64,000 nucleotides of DNA. Source: Opisthocomus hoazin (lineage: Eukaryota > Chordata > Aves > Opisthocomiformes > Opisthocomidae). The stretch is from NCBI RefSeq assembly GCF_030867145.1, contig NC_134454.1:69112308-69176307 (forward strand). Direction: 5' to 3'. This document shows positions 38,721 to 50,172 of the stretch, one piece after another (position 1 is the first letter of the stretch; each line of letters starts with the position of its first letter). The notes under the pieces were generated by a model. The model was not told where the DNA came from. It was given only the letters and a program-made list of their open reading frames with translations, and did not search any database. Position numbers and translations under genes: made by a program.

Positions 38721-41700
38721 AGAAAACAGATACAGACACATATGTATGTGTCCTGACATTTGCTATTTTTCTTTCTCATAGTGATGTACTTTTAATAATG
38801 AAAAAAAAAAAGATAGTTATGCAAGCAATACTGATGCTGAGCAAGTCATTTTGGTCCTACACACCCCTACCTAATACTTCCGCCTTAATTGTCCCTTAAC
38901 CCCAGACTGCACTGCTCTGCCAAAGAGCCTCTCTTGCACTTCTGGGGCTATCAGTTAGCCTCTGGCCTTCAGCCCCGCAGAGCACCTGCACAGCAATGCA
39001 ATTCTGGAAGCAGCAAAGTTTTTGCAGGCACACTCAAGCTCTTTCGGTTTGTAACAACATTCATCTGTAGCTATAATTTAGCTGGCTCACACAGAGTTAT
39101 TTATTTTTCCTTTTTCTCTTTTAAATAGCAAATCCAGATTCATATTTGCAATATATATAGCAAGCATCTGGCAACAAGACATCCCCATTTTAGGGAACTT
39201 CTCATTAAAAAATTCTCTGGAATTCTGGATCAACCCTGATTTTTTACTGTCATATCTTATGATGAAATTTATTGCATATTTGTGGCTATTAACCTTTTCC
39301 TGCCTGTTTTGCCAGGAATGTCTTCCAAGTTTCTCTCACTTCTCAAATTCACGGGTTTGGATTTTATTTCCTCTATTGTTTTAGCTTTCATTTTTCAATT
39401 TCAAATGAATTCTGTTCTTGTTTCTTCTATATCTGATCTTGTTAGATAATTTTGGGTTACTTTTCTCATTTGGCATTTTGCACAAACTCTTTCAGAAACA
39501 ACTCAGTCTTATATGCACATAAGTTGTGTTCTGAAACGCCTGTGTTCATGTTTTAACAAAGGGGTTAAAACAATCAATCAGACCTAATTTTAATCACTGA
39601 AAAAAGCTTGGTAGGTCATTGGTGCCACCTGTGATGAATTAACATGGACTATCACTGTTAAGAAATTATTCAGCTTGCAAGCCATGTGTCAGGGCTATCA
39701 TGTGAGTCATTTTAATCCTTGTTGATAAGATAGACAGCCTTGTTTTACTAAAATATCAAGGATATGTTACTTCTATAATAGTACATTTTATACCAGAACT
39801 GGTAGAAATCCTGTCAGCATTTTGTCTTTAAAGTTACTGATCTGGTTATCTTCTAGAAGCAGAGCAAAGGAAACATTCAGAGCTATACTTGAACCGTAGG
39901 CATAAAAATGTGACTCTGTGTCCTTGCACCAATGCTTCTTTGGTAATAATTTCCCTATGTGGATGTACACTTGCAAGCACAAGAGATTTGAGGTCTGAAA
40001 TTTTGACTCAGAATACATGTGGCCTAGTTTTCATCTAAACACTTGAGCTTCTGCCTGTTTTCACAGATACCTGAAACTGGACTGGCAAAATGGCAAAGAG
40101 CTTAATCCTGTTGTTAACAGATAATGGCTAATCAGACCAGTAAGAGTTATAGAATTGTACCTCTTTTTTTTTTCCTTGAGGCCCTGAAGGTAAATTATGA
40201 ACTAGCCTGGTCATACTTTGCTTTTGGGATACTGCTAATCAAAATGCAATTTCTGAGGGCTACCAGGAACAAAAGACATCAGTGAAAACTTTTTCACTGT
40301 CTGTATGCCGCCTGGCACAGGGTGGCAGGATAGTCTTGCTGACTCACCCTGCAAGCAAGTAAAGGGCAGGTTTATTTCTGCTGACTCACAGAGGATGACA
40401 GGAAGCATTAGATTTTAGAAATTATTTCTAGGATTAAAAATAAGGCAAGAGAAAACGTTGTAAAAGATGAAACTTGTGTATGCATTCAGAATGTCAGTAG
40501 TTCTGCTACCTGATTCACAAATCAAAAGACTTGTTTACAATATGTGCCTCTCAAGTCCTCACTATTATATATTTGAATTTTGTTCTCCATCACAATTCTT
40601 AAAACAAAACTATAGTGTTTGTCCCTGACCCCAGAAGCCAGAGGTAAAAGGAAATCCCGAGTATGGTGGAAGCTGTCAGCAACATATGCAAGCATGAATA
40701 CAAGTTTTTAGTAAAAAATTCAGTGATTAGATTTAATACCTTCTAACACTTTTGAAAACTGAACACAGTGACATTTCAATATGATATGGCCTAACCTTTC
40801 CTAGGGCTCATGTTGAACTTGCATAAATTAAAGTTTGTCTCACTCTGACTGTGAGCACTTTAAAGCGTACTGCTTAAACCATGTTAGCTGACACATTTTT
40901 AAGGTTACATCTTCTCTCTGATAATAAAAAAGAAGTATTTAATATTGTCTTATTAATGGTTCATCGCCGACTTCAGCAGACAGAGACCGCTCTTGGTGGA
41001 CACAGTTATGCACATTGAACAGGTGTTTGGGTAGACAGTATCTTTGGAAGGAAAGTTTATCAGGGCAAGCATCACAAAATCAAAAGTTGATCAGTGAAAT
41101 TGTTCTGTATCCCCAGAGCAGTAAAGTCAAGTGATGCACTGGAAAATCAAGAGAATAAAACATTTCCTACACACTGTTGCAGAAATGAAGGCCTACAATT
41201 GCAAAGAAGTATGTGTGAATGAATGATTTGGACAGCACGTCTTTATGAGACATGGAGCAGAGGAAATGACTGCACTTTACCAGAAAGTGTTTCCAGTGTG
41301 GGCATAACTATATCAACAAAAGTCTATTTTGCCCTGGAATGTACAGAACTATCATTCACTGCCAACTCTGATCCTAGAGCAAATTAAAGCAGTAAAACTT
41401 TTGCCTGTATAACCACATCCCTATTAGAGATTTCTCTTGGCAGAGCTATACAGGTGAAGAGTCACAATTCTTCACAGCTCTGACACGGTTGGGCTGGCAG
41501 AAGTCTTTTTGGGTGCAAGTCATCTAGTCTATTCTACATCACTACTTTAGAATGAGATGAGTAATGAGTGAAAAGTGTCTGCTTCTTGCCACTGACTACA
41601 AGAGGTTCTCATGTTTAATTTGGATATACATGTCTGCAATATATCAGCTAAATTTTTTCTGAGGAATCTCATCCACAGCTTTGGATGTTGTCAAGGTCTC

Positions 41701-41779
41701 CAGGGTTACAGAACTCACTAACAGACTACAAGATTTCTCTACAGAATAACAGTATCAGGTGAAGGTTCCACATATAAAG

Positions 41780-42450
41780 AATCATAGAATCGTTTAGGTT
41801 GGAGGAGACCTTCAAGATCATCCAGTCCAACAATTAACCTAACACTGTCTAGCCCACCACTAAATCATGTCCCTAAACTCTGCGTCTATACGTCTTTTAA
41901 ATAACTCCAGGGATGGTGTCTTAACCACTTCCCTGGGCAGCCTGTTCCAGTGCTTGATAACCCTTTCAGTGAAGAAATTTTTCCTAATATGCATTCTAAA
42001 CCTCCCCTGGCACAACCGGAGGCCATTTCCCCTTGTCCTATTGCCTGTTACCTGGGAGAAGAGACCAGCACCTGCCTCACTACAGCCTCCTTTCAGGTAG
42101 CTGTAGAAAACAATGAAGTCTCCCCTCAGCCTCCTCCAGGCTAAAAAACGCAGTTCCCTTAGCTGTCTCTCATAAGACTTGTGCTCTAGACACTTCACCT
42201 GCCTCACTGCCCTTCTCTGGACACGCTCCAGCACCTCAATGTCCTTCTTGTAGCGAGGGGCCCAAAACTGAACACAGTATTCAAGGTGCGGCCTCACCAG
42301 TGCCAAGTATAGGGGCAGGATCACCTCCCTACTCCTGCTGGCCACACCATTCCTGATACAAGCCAGGATGCTGTTGGCCTTCTTGGCCACCTGGGCACAC
42401 TGCTGGTTCATCTTCAGCCAGCTGTCGACCAACAACCCCAGGTTCTTTTT
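41780..42450 (-). mobile_element. CR1 LINE 3' segment with an open ORF2 C-terminus
   Basis: On the minus strand this is the ORF2 C-terminal region (GLLVDSW..., [74 protein letters not shown]) with a 199-codon uninterrupted frame ending at 41860, followed by a short 3' UTR whose end is the inverted ATTCTATGATT at 41780-41791. It is truncated at its 5' side just upstream of the GLLVD block. A 1-bp and a 5-bp deletion relative to the 22.2-kb copy fall close together (around 42140-42150) and cancel in frame. It is in the same orientation as RAB3C. Confidence 0.95.
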
Positions 42451-43408
42451 GTTAGACATGCAAGAAGACTTATCTCATACCAGAGAAAGACTTCTGCAGA
42501 GCTACGACACTCAGGAGATAGTTCAGCTAATGAACTTACATAAGCTTTGTTGTTATGGAACATTTCTAACCAAGGCTGATCCCCTAAGCCAAATTCACTA
42601 CCTGTAACTCAAGAAGGAAAAACACAGGACTCAGCTTGTGGCAGACTATGAGGATAGCTGAGTACACCTGTGTGTGTATTGCAGAGCTGCAGAAGGGCTA
42701 CAGTCTGGGGCAAGATGGCACCATCTTCTGCCATCCAGCTTCCTTTCCCCCTTTTCTTTACAGTCTCCACCATCTGATCTCTTTCTCAGAAGGAGAAAAA
42801 GACCTTTCCTCTTTCATCTCTGCTGTGGACAGGGTATTATTCTCCTCTTATTCCTTCATATGGTTTCAGTCTAAACCAGACATCCCAGGGGCAAGTGGAT
42901 TTAAAAACCTGGCTGGATATGAAGAATTCTGAGGAGGCCTGGGCATGTTTCCTGGGCTGAGGAGTCAAGAAATGTCAATGTGATGATTCTCTGTCATGTG
43001 GAAATCCTATATATATCGTCCTGATCCTGGATGAAGTTGCAGGCCCAGCTTTGCCTTCTCCTCATCATTAAAGGTGTGTAGAAACCTCAGCCTGGAGACA
43101 GCAGGACAGTGGGTGCAGGGACCTATATTTCCCACAGACCAGGTGCTGGTAGAGACTCTGACTTCACTCAGAAAAATGGGATTCTGTGGAGCACTTACAA
43201 CCAGTGAGAATTCTTTGAGAGAATCCCAAATGCTGCAGCAATTAGCTCCGTATGAACCATTTAACTATTTATGTCCAGAATGAGCTGTAAAATAAGCTCT
43301 CAACACACTCAAATGTAATCACATGCATTCAAAGAAAGGGAAGCTCTCTGTCTATTTTTTTTGCAAACCAAAAAACTAACCTAACTGCCACAAAACAGTT
43401 CTGGGCAG

Positions 43409-43438
43409 AAAAAGGAAAAGAAAAAGAAAAAGAAACAG
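43409..43438 (+). repeat. (GAAAA)n purine microsatellite
   Basis: An all-purine stretch with GAAAAA-type units, interrupted once near its end by a C. Short simple repeat. Confidence 0.8.
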
Positions 43439-46400
43439 AACATACTGAGATTAACAAATCCCATTTCTTCCCTTGTGTTTAGTTCAGCTATATTGTTTGT
43501 GACCACTACTCAAGATACAGTGACTCTAATCTCTGTTTCTGAAGGTTCAATTTGCTATGCAGAATCTCAGCATTCATTATTCTCTCAAAAAGGTAAAGCT
43601 TCAGTCATTTTTGTTGTTGAAACTCCTGACAACAGAAGGCAAAACAATGCTACTGCTTGCATACACAGGGAACAAGAAGCCTGAAAAGTCTGTTAGAAAG
43701 TCCATAGGGAGGAGAATTCCTCATCTGACTGTTTGTCTATGAATGGTGCTACATTGGACCGTGAGTGTATTTGGGGGATAACCATGTGTTTTCCTACGCT
43801 GAGCAACAGAGCTAAGAAAGACTAATATGGAGGAGAGGTGTATCTTAACAGCCTGATGGTATTAACCACCTGATCCCACCACAAAGAGAGGCCATGGCTG
43901 TCTTCATCTAGGAAAATTCCTGGATTTCACTGAAGCTAAATTCTGCATAGCAACATTTGAAAGTGAGGTCTCTGTTGTTCACAGCTGAATGGGAGGTTAG
44001 AGCAAACCTGACTTCATTTATACATGCCATTGCCAGCATCTGATGGGACTAGAGCAAGAAATTGCTGGGTATAAAACCTTTACACCTCAGAAACTCCAGC
44101 TAGCCTCCTTGTCTTCTCAGCAATGTGTGCTGCTCTGAGGCCATTTAACACTACAGGCATGGGAACTGCACATCAAAGTCACAAAAGGGATCTATGTGGT
44201 TAGTTCCTAGCTCTGACAAATTTTACTATGGTTGGAGTGTTGATCCTCTTTTTCAGGATTTGCCCAAGACAGCTAAAAGGTTATCTCCAGATTGTTACTT
44301 AACACTTTATTGGTAGCCCTGCTCACAAACACAAAGTGTCCTCTAAGTAGGCTTTTGTACTTTGGATTGTGGACTTGCAGATTGAGGAACTGCCAGTGGG
44401 ACCCATCAAGTGGTAAAAAGAAGGTCAAAGGTACTCTATCAACGAAAAAAAAAAAAAACCAGCAGAAATTTCAAGCAAGTGATTCAGTCTCATCAGGGCT
44501 TGTGTTCAAAGACACACACGATGGCTACCTCTCAGGCAGTCCATAAAAAGCAATGTATACAATCCAAGGCATTGAAGCACAGATGTGGGAGGTTTGGGAT
44601 GGGAAGCCGAATGAACTGCAATGCAACTGAACTGCCCTCATTTCCTGAGGACCACAGAGCCCCTGGGGAACATGCAGAGACCTTCCAGAGAAATAAGGCT
44701 TGTCCCACGGACTTCATGCTTCCCATGGCAATCCCATGACCTCCAGGTGAGTATTGGTAGCTTCAGTCTTCCACACAGAATTAGAGAAGAGAATGTGGAC
44801 AACAAGGTTTAAATCTACGTTCTCTTTTCCCATTTGTCACAGCACTGCTGAGAAGATCCATCATTTCATAAACAAATTTCAGCTTCTCCCCTCTGGACAT
44901 CTGGCAGAGGACGGACTTAGAATGGAAGAGAGGATGTGACTGAGAAAGAAATTATGAGTTATCTGAAACTAGTCCAGTTAAGGAATGTGGAGTATGCATG
45001 AACAGATGCTAAGGGATAATCAAGTACCTTTTCTAACATTTGTGGCAGATAATCTCTGAAGGTTGAAGATAACTTCGATAAAAAATAGAGACCACTGAAA
45101 GTGACACAAAAGGTCCTGCCAATTTGTTTTAAATTGCATGTTACATATTTATATATCATGCATGAGCGAGCAAGTCTGAGACAAAAAAAAAAATAGCCTT
45201 AATCTTACTAAAGCCCAGAAAATATATGCTGTATTTTTGTTAATATAATGTGATGGCTAAATTAGAAAATCTTTCCTCCTTCTCCTCAATTTTACCTTTA
45301 AGGTTTTTCTAAAATTTTTACATAGCATTAGAAAACCCTCATTGGATTCTAAACAATGGCTGCTTAAAGAGAAATCTAATGAACAACCAGTGTTAAACAA
45401 AAAGAAATGTCTAAAGGCAGAAGATACCTATAAATGATATAAATCCTTAATATAACCGAAACTCAGTTTGCTGATTCACTTCCCACTTAGTCACGCAGAG
45501 CAAAAATAAATATTTAAAAGCAAGATAAATTAAGAACATGCCCTCAGTCAGTGTGGAAAAAAACCCTTGAATATAAGCAACTCACCTGAAAAGAAGAGAT
45601 GCATGAGAAGGAGGTAGCTGCTACATTGCACGCTGAGAAGGAGTTGGGCCTATAGCATATATAAGCAATATGCACAAAGCCATCTTTGGCTGCTTTCAGA
45701 AGAGAGGCAGGGGTGCTGCAGGAAGATACCATAGAATCCTTATATGGAAAGAAGACAGTGTGGCGCAGCATGCAAAGCAGGATGAATTAAATGTGCTGAT
45801 TAAACGAACAGCTTGCTTTTTGTACTTCAGTGAAGTTCAAAGCTTTCTGGCCAACCACTTTAAGCATACCTAGCAATCAAATAAATGACTTTACGTTATA
45901 AAACCCTCATGCAGAGAAACAGTAGGTAATGAAGAATTGATCTCTCTATATTCCCCTGTCCCTCACCTTTGTTCATGGCTTTAAAAAGAATACGTAACAC
46001 TTTTTAATGCAGGTATAAATGCTAAAGGCTGGGGGAAGGGAGAGACCCTTCATTATGTCGCTGTAGAAAGAAACTGAGGACAATGCCTTCTATCCTGACC
46101 CCTGAAAGATGGTGCAAACAAGTTTCCTCAAAATTATACCTCACTGCTTGCTCATTCCTTGTGTGCAGATCTTTAGCTAAGGAATCTGTGGTAAAACAGT
46201 CAGTGTTGCCTGTCCTGTTAAGTGTATGTCTCCAAGCAGCAGGACGCCGGGGCTCTAATCCTGAGAGTAACAGAATCTTACGGCTGACTGTAAATCCACA
46301 GCAGGGAATAAGGCGACACAGGTGGTCCTGAGGACTGACTGTGAAGACCAGGAGGTCTAATACCTTTGATCAGAGAGGCCAAAGGAAAAGCAAACTCACC

Positions 46401-46728
46401 ACAACTTTTATTTCTCAGACTGAGGACGAGAGGAAGAGAAGTATCTTAACTTGTAATCAGAAGTTTTGCTATGTACATCACTGACAGATACTAACTTCAG
46501 CATCCTAGCAAATTTTGGTTTGTTTTGGACTTTTAGCAATGTACTTTGTGCTGTAGCACTTCAAAGTTGGTGACAATGATTTTCAGAGAAAGAACATCTA
46601 ACATTTGAAGTCACACTGTTGTGAGCTTCTAATTCAGAAGTTGACTTCTGCTAAACTAGGTTGATTGTTCCAGTGCCTCAGTATGGATCTATAAGTCTAC
46701 TTGTCAATTGTTATTTAGACTAGTCACA

Positions 46729-47184
46729 GAATGGAGGGCTACAAGGATGGTGAGGGGACTGGAGCATCTCTCCTACGAGGAGAGGCTGAGGGAGCCGGGC
46801 TTGTTCAGCCTGAAGAAGAGAAGGCTGAGAGGGGACCTTATAAATGCTTACAAATATCTGAAGGGTGGGTGTCAGGAGGATGGGGTCAAGCTCTTTTCAG
46901 TGGTGTCCAGTGACAGGACAAGGGGCAATGGGCACAAACTGAAGCACAGGAAGTTCTGTCTGAACATGAGGAAGAATTTCTTCCCTCTCAGGGTGACGGA
47001 GCACTGGAACAGGCTGCCCAGGGAGGTTGTGGAGTCTCCTTCTCTGGAGATATTCAAGACCCACCTGGACAAGGTCCTCTACAACCTACTGTAGGTGACC
47101 CTGCTTTGGCAGGAGGGTTGGACTAGATGACCCACAGAGGTCCCTTCCAACCCCTACTATTCTGTGATTCTGTGATTCTGTGAA
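46729..47184 (+). mobile_element. CR1 LINE 3' end, ATTCTGTG-tailed subfamily
   Basis: This copy begins in the GYKDG...[13 protein letters not shown] region of ORF2 and stays open for about 128 codons to a TAG at 47092-47094 ([70 protein letters not shown]). It ends with a 3' UTR and three copies of the 8-bp ATTCTGTG unit at 47159-47182. Its sequence differs clearly from the 41.8 and 49.4 kb copies, so it is a different subfamily. It is antisense to RAB3C. Confidence 0.95.
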
Positions 47185-47224
47185 TGGTTAGAGTTACGCT
47201 CTGCTTGATCTCTCACAGATAGAG

Positions 47225-47690
47225 TAAATGGATGGAGGGTCACAAAAATGATCAGAGGGCTAGAACACCTCTCCTACAAGGAAAGGTTGAGAGAGTTGGG
47301 GTTGTTCAGCCTGGAGAAGGCTCTGGGGACACCTCTTAGCAGCCTTCCAGTACCTGAAGGGAGTCCACAAGAAAGCTGGAGAGGGACTTCTTACAAGGGC
47401 ATGTAGTGACAGGACAAGGGGTAATGGCTTTTAACAGAAAGAGGGTAGATTTAGATTTGATATAAGGAAGAAATTCTTTACTAGGAGGGTGGTGAGACAG
47501 TGGACCAGGTTGCCCAGAGAAATTGTGCCTGCCTCCTCCCTGGGAGTGTTCAAGGCCAGGTTGGATGGGGCTTTGAGCAACCTTGTCTAGTGGAAGGTGT
47601 CCCTGCCCATGGCAGGGGGGTTGGAACTAGATGATCTGTAAGGTCTCTTACAAGCCAAACCATTCTTTGACTCTGTGTTTCTAAACACTA
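47225..47690 (+). mobile_element. CR1 LINE 3' end, second tandem copy (older, frame broken)
   Basis: A second CR1 3' end follows the previous one after about 40 bp, in the same orientation. Recognisable blocks are GGGCTAGAACACCTCTCCTA, AAGGAAAGGTTGAGAGAGTT, TTGTTCAGCCTGGAGAAGG, GTGACAGGACAAGGGGTAAT and a 3' UTR with GTGTCCCTGCCCATGGCAGG. Frameshifts and stops are frequent, and the tail (TTCTTTGACTCTGTGTTTCT) is eroded. Its sequence is not the same subfamily as its neighbour, so this is two insertions rather than a duplication. Confidence 0.9.
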
Positions 47691-49423
47691 AATGATTCCT
47701 CTTTATGAGCTTGCCCACAAGCCATGAGAATAACTGCAAGCATCTCGTTTTCGGCATTTCCTGAGGGTCTCCAGCATAGTGTGAGGTATTTGGATGTCTG
47801 ACATCCATATATTTGACCTTGAGGTGGTCTTGACATGATCTGTCTCATTCTTTCAGTGCCAAAGAAAATGAATGGAAGAAAGCTTCTGTTCTTTCTCTGA
47901 AATCCCAGAAAACTGCTTCTGGTTGGGATACTTATGTACAAAAGCCCTCATGTTTCCCATATTTCATGATGCCACCAAATCTCACGTCTGCCTTACTGAT
48001 AACTCCAGCCTGGATGGTCAACATGCTTCATTATTCTAATAGTAACCTCCATGCATTCACCCAAGCTGTCCTTTGTAAAAAGCAGCATGATGTTATCCCC
48101 CTTTAAATCTCTGCTGAAAAACAACCTCTGTAATGCTGTCTCTATTTAATGAGTAGCCAGTTGGGATGCTGTGAATGAAGTTATTACACTAATTCTCACT
48201 GTTTCACTGATATCCTATGTTTCTTCATGTTTTCTTAGATCTTTATTCCTTATGCTTCCGCTCATGCTTTGCTCACACTTTTTTGTCAGGGATTTTTATT
48301 TTTTTGTATTCATGTACAGTGATTAACACAGTGGTATGCCACATACTGCCTCAGACTTAGCAAAGAGAGCTCAAACAGTGAAGGAAAAGCCCAAGGACAG
48401 CAGGTTAGAGGAAAGTACATGGGATTACAATATAGTGTCAGTTTGTAGCTGTCTCGCTCTTGGGCCAAAATAGAGCCAAGCCAGGAAACCAAAACCAGAC
48501 CTAGATGCAAGAGGAAGACATGAGAATTTTATGGACTGAAACACATGAAGACTTCTGGCTCCTATTTGCTTCTACAGTGTTCAGGGAAACAGGACACTGC
48601 ATGTGTATTCATAAATAAAAAAGATATTATACCTGAATACTATAACAAATTTCTCTATCACAGAGAAACAGTTGTCCTAAAGGCTGAATATCAGCTAACT
48701 GTGTGTGGTAAGGAAAAAAACTAGAATGATATTAACCGAGCAATGCATCTATATTTAAAGTTCTTCCTAATTATTGCTATAATGACAGAATGTTGTAGGG
48801 TGTTTTACAGGCATCATTAAACATATACCCCACAGCATTCTGAGGTTTTACTAGTAAAATAAAACCAGAATGTAAGCTCTTGATGTTGATTGTACTTTCA
48901 AGGATTTTATGTGTAATTCTACAAGGTCAAAGACTGTAACTTTTCTTTTGCACAAAAACTATGATGGAAAAATTGTACTTAGCTCAAGTACTCTGAAGAA
49001 ATATTTTCTATAAAGCTCGATAATTTTTTCCTCTTGGTTGTAAATCAGCTGGTTGACATAGTTTATTTGCACTGCTAAAAAATTTGAAACTTTTTAAAGT
49101 AGTTCAAGGATTTGGACACATGAAATCCCAGTCATCTCTCTGCTCTTCCTGCTGGAGGTTTAGCGTAACAGACTAAACATGATGTCTTTCAGACATTTAC
49201 ATCAACAGTAACATATAAGGGTATCTGATGATGAACTATGGCTCTGGCCTGTGAGCTGGTTGAGGTGCAAGTGCATGTTTTGTTCTGCTGAATTGTGTAT
49301 AGCAGCAATAATATGGAGGAAAAGCAGTTACAGATAGGTGAGGCAGCGAAGTAACATCTTAGGTTATTGCAGCTGTTTGTGTGGTAAACACAGGTAGTTC
49401 AGTGTAGTACAAGCACTAATCTA

Positions 49424-50172
49424 CGGATGGGGAGGAGTGGCTGGAAAGCTGCCCAGCGGAAAAGGATCTTAGGGTGTTGGTCGACAGCCGACTGAAGATG
49501 TCAGATAGAATAATAGATTAATAGAATTAATTCTATTCTTCATAAACAGCAGTGTGCCCAGGTGGCCAAGAAGGCCAACAGCATCCTGGCTTGTATCAGG
49601 AATGGTGTGGCCAGCAGGAGTAGGGAGGTGATCCTGCCCCTGTACTCAGCATTTGTGAGGCCACACCTTGAATACTGTGCTCAGTTTTGGGCCCCTCGCT
49701 ACAAGAAGGACATTGAGGTGCTGGAGTGTGTCCAGAGAAGGCCAATGAGGCTGATGAAGTGTCTAGAGCACAAGTCTTATGAGAGGCAGCTAAGGGTACT
49801 GCGTTGTTTAGCCTGGAGAAGAGGAGGCTGAGGGGAGACTTTATTGTTTTCTACAGCTACCTGAAAGGAGGCTGTAGTGAGGCAGGTGCTGGTCTCTTCT
49901 CCCAGGTAACTAGTGATAGGACAAGAGGCAATGGCCTCAAGTTGCATCAGGGAGGTTTAGATTAAATATTAGGAAAAATTTCTTTACTGAAAGAGTGGTC
50001 AGATATTGGAACAGGCTGCCCAGGAAGGTGGTTGAGGCACCATTCCTGGAGGTGCTCAAAAAAAGTGTAGATGTGGCACTTCGGGATATGGTTTAGTAGG
50101 CAGGGAGGTGTTGGGTGGATGGTTGGACTTGATGATCTTAGAGATCTTTTCCAACCTATGATTCCACGATTA
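49424..50172 (+). mobile_element. CR1 LINE 3' segment with a 46-bp foreign insert
   Basis: The element covers the same part of CR1 as the 41.8-kb copy and is of the same subfamily (shared [16 protein letters not shown] stretches, [10 protein letters not shown], and a shared 1-bp deletion). It begins in the GEEWLESCPAEKDL region. After GACAGCCGACTGAAGATG it is interrupted at 49501-49546 by non-CR1 DNA, then resumes with CAGCAGTGTGCCCAGGTGG. The frame from 49562 runs 89 codons to a TGA at 49829-49831, where the 1-bp deletion has shifted it; the remaining ORF2 end and 3' UTR are still clear, ending at CCAACCTATGATTCCACGATT. It is antisense to RAB3C. Confidence 0.95.
49501..49546. other. 46-bp filler DNA inside the 49.4-kb CR1
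   Basis: Flanking CR1 sequence is contiguous in the related 41.8-kb copy apart from about 3 missing bases, so this block is an insertion. It is AT-rich and contains the perfect 18-bp palindrome AATAGAATTAATTCTATT at 49520-49537. Nineteen of its bases (49525-49543) also occur exactly at 51757-51775. The combination of small insert, small flanking deletion and locally copied sequence is what templated end-joining produces. Confidence 0.7.

Noticed and set aside
44445..44458. A14 run as a possible processed pseudogene tail
   Set aside because: No cDNA-like sequence or target-site duplication is evident upstream; treated as a simple homopolymer.
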